A DNA stretch of 16,276 nucleotides from positions 3,451 to 19,726 of the forward strand of contig DHZF01000086.1 of assembly GCA_002414505.1 (NCBI GenBank), given 5' to 3'. This DNA is from Hyphomonas sp. UBA5111 (GTDB lineage Bacteria; Pseudomonadota; Alphaproteobacteria; Caulobacterales; Hyphomonadaceae). Below the pieces are notes generated by a model. It was not told the origin of the DNA, made no database searches, and saw only the letters and a list, made by a program, of their open reading frames with translations. Position 1 is the first letter of the stretch. Each line of letters starts with the position of its first letter. Of the stretch, positions 14,180-16,276 are shown in pieces. The translations under genes were made by a program, and so were the position numbers.

Positions 14180-14614
14180 ATGACGATTGCTGAAACTGCA
14201 GACGAAATCCGCGAAGAGTTTTCCTGGCTGGATGATTGGGAAGCGCGTTATGCGCACATCATCGATCTCGGCAAGGCGAACCCGCCGCTCGCCCCGGAAG
14301 AGCGGACGGAAGAGACGCGCGTGCGCGGCTGCGCCTCACAGGTCTGGATGGTCACCGACATTGAAGACGGCCGTATGAAAGTGCGGGCTGAATCCGACGC
14401 CATGATCGTGTCGGGACTGATTGCCCTGCTCATCCGCCTCTATTCCGGTGCGCAGCTGGAAGAAATCAACGGCTTCGACGCCAAGGCCCTGCTCGACGAG
14501 ATCGGCGTCAGCGGCGCACTCACCGCCCAACGCTCGAACGGGCTCGCCTCCATGCTTGAACGCATCCGCACGGATGCTCAGGCGGGGCTGTCCACCGCCG
14601 GCGAAAGTTCATAG
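14180..14614 (+). CDS. sufE: SufE family cysteine desulfuration protein
   Basis: Accepts persulfide sulfur from the cysteine desulfurase SufS and passes it to the SufBCD scaffold during Fe-S cluster assembly in the cytoplasm. Numbered from ATG 14180 (MTIAETADEI), the protein has 144 residues. Its catalytic cysteine in RVRGCASQVW is residue 51, the same position as in E. coli SufE. Other family features are REEFSWLDDWEARYAHIIDL at the start and the AMIVSGLIALLIRLYSG helix. An in-frame ATG at 14162 would add six residues; the family N-terminus favours 14180. No other suf gene is in the window, so this is a detached sufE. Its 3' end overlaps the convergent DUF6456-like gene by 37 bp. Confidence 0.93.
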   Translation: MTIAETADEIREEFSWLDDWEARYAHIIDLGKANPPLAPEERTEETRVRGCASQVWMVTDIEDGRMKVRAESDAMIVSGLIALLIRLYSGAQLEEINGFDAKALLDEIGVSGALTAQRSNGLASMLERIRTDAQAGLSTAGESS

Positions 14615-15237
14615 GCCACAGCGAGACGCGCCAGCGCCTCCTGCGCGGCTGCCCGCACGCCCTCTGCCTCCATGCTCCAGCGCACAATGAGCGCCGTGAC
14701 GGTCGCCCGGTCGATCAGCAGGTCTTCCAGCTGCCGTATTGATCGCGTGCCAATCTCTGACTCCAGCGCCGCCAGTCGCGCCGACGGGCTTTGCCGCGTC
14801 CCGCCCCCAAAGACCGGACGGGCACGGTCTGCTGCCGGCTGGCTCGCCCGGATGAATTCATCCCGGTAACGCCCCGCCGCCGCGCTCTGGCGGACCACAT
14901 CCGGGGACGCAGGCGCTGCGAAGAGGTCTGCCATCAGGCTCCGGCGCCCATCGGTGCGCAAATTCAGCAGGTCGGCCGGGCGGCGCATGGCGCGAGAGTC
15001 CAGTTCCCGTCCCGGCGCCGGGGCAGCCTCCAGCCGATCCGGGAACACGGCCTGCGCCTGAAGGCGTTTCTCTGCCTTGAGCCGCGCTACAATATGCGGC
15101 GAGACCCAGCCCGCCCGCTGGCGCCGCGTGTCCGGCCCGCGATAGGCCAGGAAGGTCTGGCGCAGGGGCGCGATCATGCCGCCATGCACCAGCACACTCA
15201 TCAGGCGATGTTCGGTAAGGATTCGGCACTTTCCCAT
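14578..15237 (-). CDS. DUF6456-like protein in operon with the HdaB-like gene
   Basis: A 219-residue Arg/Ala-rich soluble protein. The N-terminal part (APLRQTFLAYRGP, then GWVSPHIVARLKAEKRLQA) resembles the start of DUF6456 proteins. The middle segment AAAGRYRDEFIRA and the C-terminal helix pair (RQLEDLLIDRATVTALIV, then AAAQEALARLAVAYEL) resemble their C-terminal helical domain. The match is from pattern memory and fairly divergent, so the family name is tentative. DUF6456 proteins often carry or adjoin helix-turn-helix DNA-binding parts. Its start codon lies three bases after the stop of the HdaB-like gene, so co-transcription and probably coupling are expected. Its end overlaps sufE on the opposite strand. 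Confidence 0.75.
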   Translation of the reverse strand: MGKCRILTEHRLMSVLVHGGMIAPLRQTFLAYRGPDTRRQRAGWVSPHIVARLKAEKRLQAQAVFPDRLEAAPAPGRELDSRAMRRPADLLNLRTDGRRSLMADLFAAPASPDVVRQSAAAGRYRDEFIRASQPAADRARPVFGGGTRQSPSARLAALESEIGTRSIRQLEDLLIDRATVTALIVRWSMEAEGVRAAAQEALARLAVAYELSPAVDSPA

Positions 15238-15240
15238 GAC

Positions 15241-15585
15241 CTAGACCTCCACCACCGCGCCATCGAGCACGACCACGCTCGACAGGCCGACCGCCAATTG
15301 CTCGATCCAGACATCGAAATCCGGATCATCCCGGCAATCCTCTATCAGGTTGCAGCCATAGGCGACCGTGGTGCGATCGCGATTGAAGGCCCGCGCCACG
15401 CGGCTGAGACTCATGCCCAGCGCCGTGCGCAGCAGGTACATGGCAATCTGGCGGCCGCGCGCCTCGGCGGGCGAGCGGCGCTGGCGGCTGAGGATCGCCT
15501 CGGTCTTCAGGCCCAGTGCATACGCTGTCAGCGCGGCGGCGAGATAGGCCCTGTCCTCGTCTTTCCGGGGGTCGAAATCCTGCAT
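15241..15585 (-). CDS. hdaB: HdaB-like DnaA domain IV protein
   Basis: A 114-residue protein that corresponds to the DNA-binding domain IV of DnaA without the AAA+ part. Residues 37-47 (RRSPAEARGRQ), AMYLLRTALGMSLSRVARAF (48-67) and NRDRTTVAYGCNLIED (68-83) follow the DnaA signature, with His of the usual RDHTTV replaced by Arg71. In Caulobacter, HdaB (a small conserved DnaA-related protein of alphaproteobacteria) binds HdaA and counters regulatory inactivation of DnaA, helping cells restart replication after stationary phase. The same role is inferred here. The start at 15585 is supported by AGGAGA six bases upstream; the frame to 15612 lacks this. It leads a two-gene unit with the DUF6456-like gene. 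An IS1595-type element lies directly upstream and may have displaced its native promoter. Confidence 0.8.
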   Translation of the reverse strand: MQDFDPRKDEDRAYLAAALTAYALGLKTEAILSRQRRSPAEARGRQIAMYLLRTALGMSLSRVARAFNRDRTTVAYGCNLIEDCRDDPDFDVWIEQLAVGLSSVVVLDGAVVEV

Positions 15586-15707
15586 GTCTTTCTCCTGTGA
15601 TGACAGGCACAAGACTACCCGACTTCCGCAGGTGTAGGATAACTTTCCTAATTATATACTTGACAAAGCACCTTTGAAATCATAGGTATTTCTCAACGGA
15701 GCCAGTC
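15586..15707. other. Junction between the hdaB-like gene and the IS element
   Basis: The left part (to about 15630) is chromosomal leader of the hdaB-like gene; the right part is AT-rich and probably belongs to the IS end. It contains TAGGA/TCCTA (15635-15639, 15646-15650) around a 6-base loop. The exact IS boundary and target duplication cannot be set because the right end is outside the window. Confidence 0.5.
15660..15688 (+). promoter_or_regulatory. Candidate transposase promoter
   Basis: A perfect -35 TTGACA at 15660-15665, with only a poor -10 match (TAGGTA, 15683-15688) at 17-bp spacing, 20 bp before the transposase ATG. AT-rich surroundings fit an IS promoter. Uncertain because of the weak -10. 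Confidence 0.35.
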
Positions 15708-16276
15708 ATGACCAATCTAAATTCCCCAATTTTTCAATCCGAAGACGCTGCCCGCGAGCATCTGGAAGCCCAGCGCTGGCCTGATGGCGCGGTCTGCCCA
15801 CACTGCGGATGCGTGGGGGATAAGCACGTCACGGCCATCAAGGGCGCTCGCTCCCGCCCATCTGCCGCGCACCCTGAAGGCAAGGAGCGCAAGGGCCTGT
15901 ACCAGTGCAACGGATGCCGTAAGCAATTCACGGTAACGGTCGGCACTGTCTTCGAGCGCTCCAAGGTTCCGCTGCATAAGTGGCTTCTGGCAACCTACCT
16001 GCTGACATCTTCAAAGAAGGGCATGTCAGCCCACCAGCTGCACCGCACGATTGGCGTTACCTACAAGACGGCTTGGTTCATGTTTCACCGCATCCGCGAA
16101 GCCATGAAAGAGGATGGCACGTCCGGCCCTCTGGGCGGCAAAGGCAAGGTGATCGAGGCCGACGAAATGTACCACGGCAAGCGTGACGTGCCTTACAAGT
16201 CGCCTAACCGCAGAACGCCTTACACCAAGTCCGGCAAATCAGGCGGCGCACAGAAGCGCGTTATCGTTGGCCTTAT
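15708..16276 (+). CDS. IS1595-family transposase, 3'-truncated by window edge
   Basis: The first 189 codons of a transposase, open to the window end with no stop. An N-terminal zinc ribbon has CPHCG (Cys30, Cys33) and CNGC (Cys67, Cys70), followed by the typical GTVFERSKVPLHKWLLATYL and the helix-turn-helix-like MSAHQLHRTIGVTYKTAWFM. The DDE catalytic domain begins with VIEADEMYHGK, where Asp152 is the likely first catalytic residue. This order is that of IS1595 (ISXO2-like) transposases. The remaining catalytic residues lie outside the window, so whether the gene is intact is unknown. The start ATG at 15708 has only a weak GGAG-type site upstream (15698-15701). Confidence 0.93.
   Translation, partial: MTNLNSPIFQSEDAAREHLEAQRWPDGAVCPHCGCVGDKHVTAIKGARSRPSAAHPEGKERKGLYQCNGCRKQFTVTVGTVFERSKVPLHKWLLATYLLTSSKKGMSAHQLHRTIGVTYKTAWFMFHRIREAMKEDGTSGPLGGKGKVIEADEMYHGKRDVPYKSPNRRTPYTKSGKSGGAQKRVIVGL

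Larger units (their letters stand above)
15631..16276 (+). mobile_element. IS1595-family insertion sequence, left part only
   Basis: Identified by its transposase. The left boundary is an estimate from the onset of AT-rich sequence and the TAGGA/TCCTA structure; terminal inverted repeats and the target duplication cannot be verified, since the element continues past the window. Confidence 0.55.

Noticed and set aside
13070..14257. 395-codon open frame on the minus strand antisense to the four-cysteine exported protein
   Set aside because: The plus-strand gene has a signal peptide, strong ribosome binding site and terminator; the antisense frame crosses that terminator and sufE and has no recognisable domain.
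14791..15600. 269-codon plus-strand frame across the hdaB-like and DUF6456-like genes
   Set aside because: Antisense to two tightly coupled genes with a good ribosome binding site; product is Arg/His/Gln rich and spans both.

Overview
This window comes from a high-GC bacterial chromosome, most likely an alphaproteobacterium of the Caulobacterales/Hyphomonadaceae kind. The class-level call rests on an HdaB-like DnaA domain IV protein, a DUF1491 protein and a short-form Uup ABC-F protein. The family-level call is a guess. No rRNA, tRNA or CRISPR array was seen.

Left part (1-4888): the 3' portion of a class A penicillin-binding protein is followed by two rRNA-modification genes, an RsmC-like methyltransferase and RsuA pseudouridine synthase, which overlap by 4 bp. 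Convergent to them is an exported cell-wall-type protein with two blocks of four 23-residue repeats and a C-terminal peptidoglycan-binding domain. Its intrinsic terminator abuts the rsuA stop codon. A 411-bp intergenic region rich in small palindromes lies upstream of it.

Middle (4889-10671): uup and a small secreted PAN/Apple-type protein read rightward. A leftward series faces them: a DUF1491 protein, an unrecognised 124-residue protein, release factor 3 (prfC) and a haloperoxidase-like alpha/beta hydrolase.

Right part (10672-16276): a conspicuously AT-rich gene (about 43% GC by hand count) encodes a protein with an R-x4-H motif like that of HEPN ribonucleases. It looks horizontally acquired and sits next to an orphan membrane histidine kinase. 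Divergent from the kinase is an exported protein of unknown function with four C-terminal cysteines, followed by a clear terminator and sufE. Convergent with sufE is a tight two-gene unit: an HdaB-like replication regulator followed by a DUF6456-like protein. The window ends inside an IS1595-family transposase gene, inserted just upstream of the hdaB-like gene.

Most of the window is housekeeping: cell wall, rRNA modification, translation termination, Fe-S assembly and replication control. The accessory-looking parts are the AT-rich HEPN-like gene and the IS element. The repeat protein and the four-cysteine exported protein are the least explained chromosomal genes. No multi-gene system of a clearly new kind could be demonstrated from the sequence alone.
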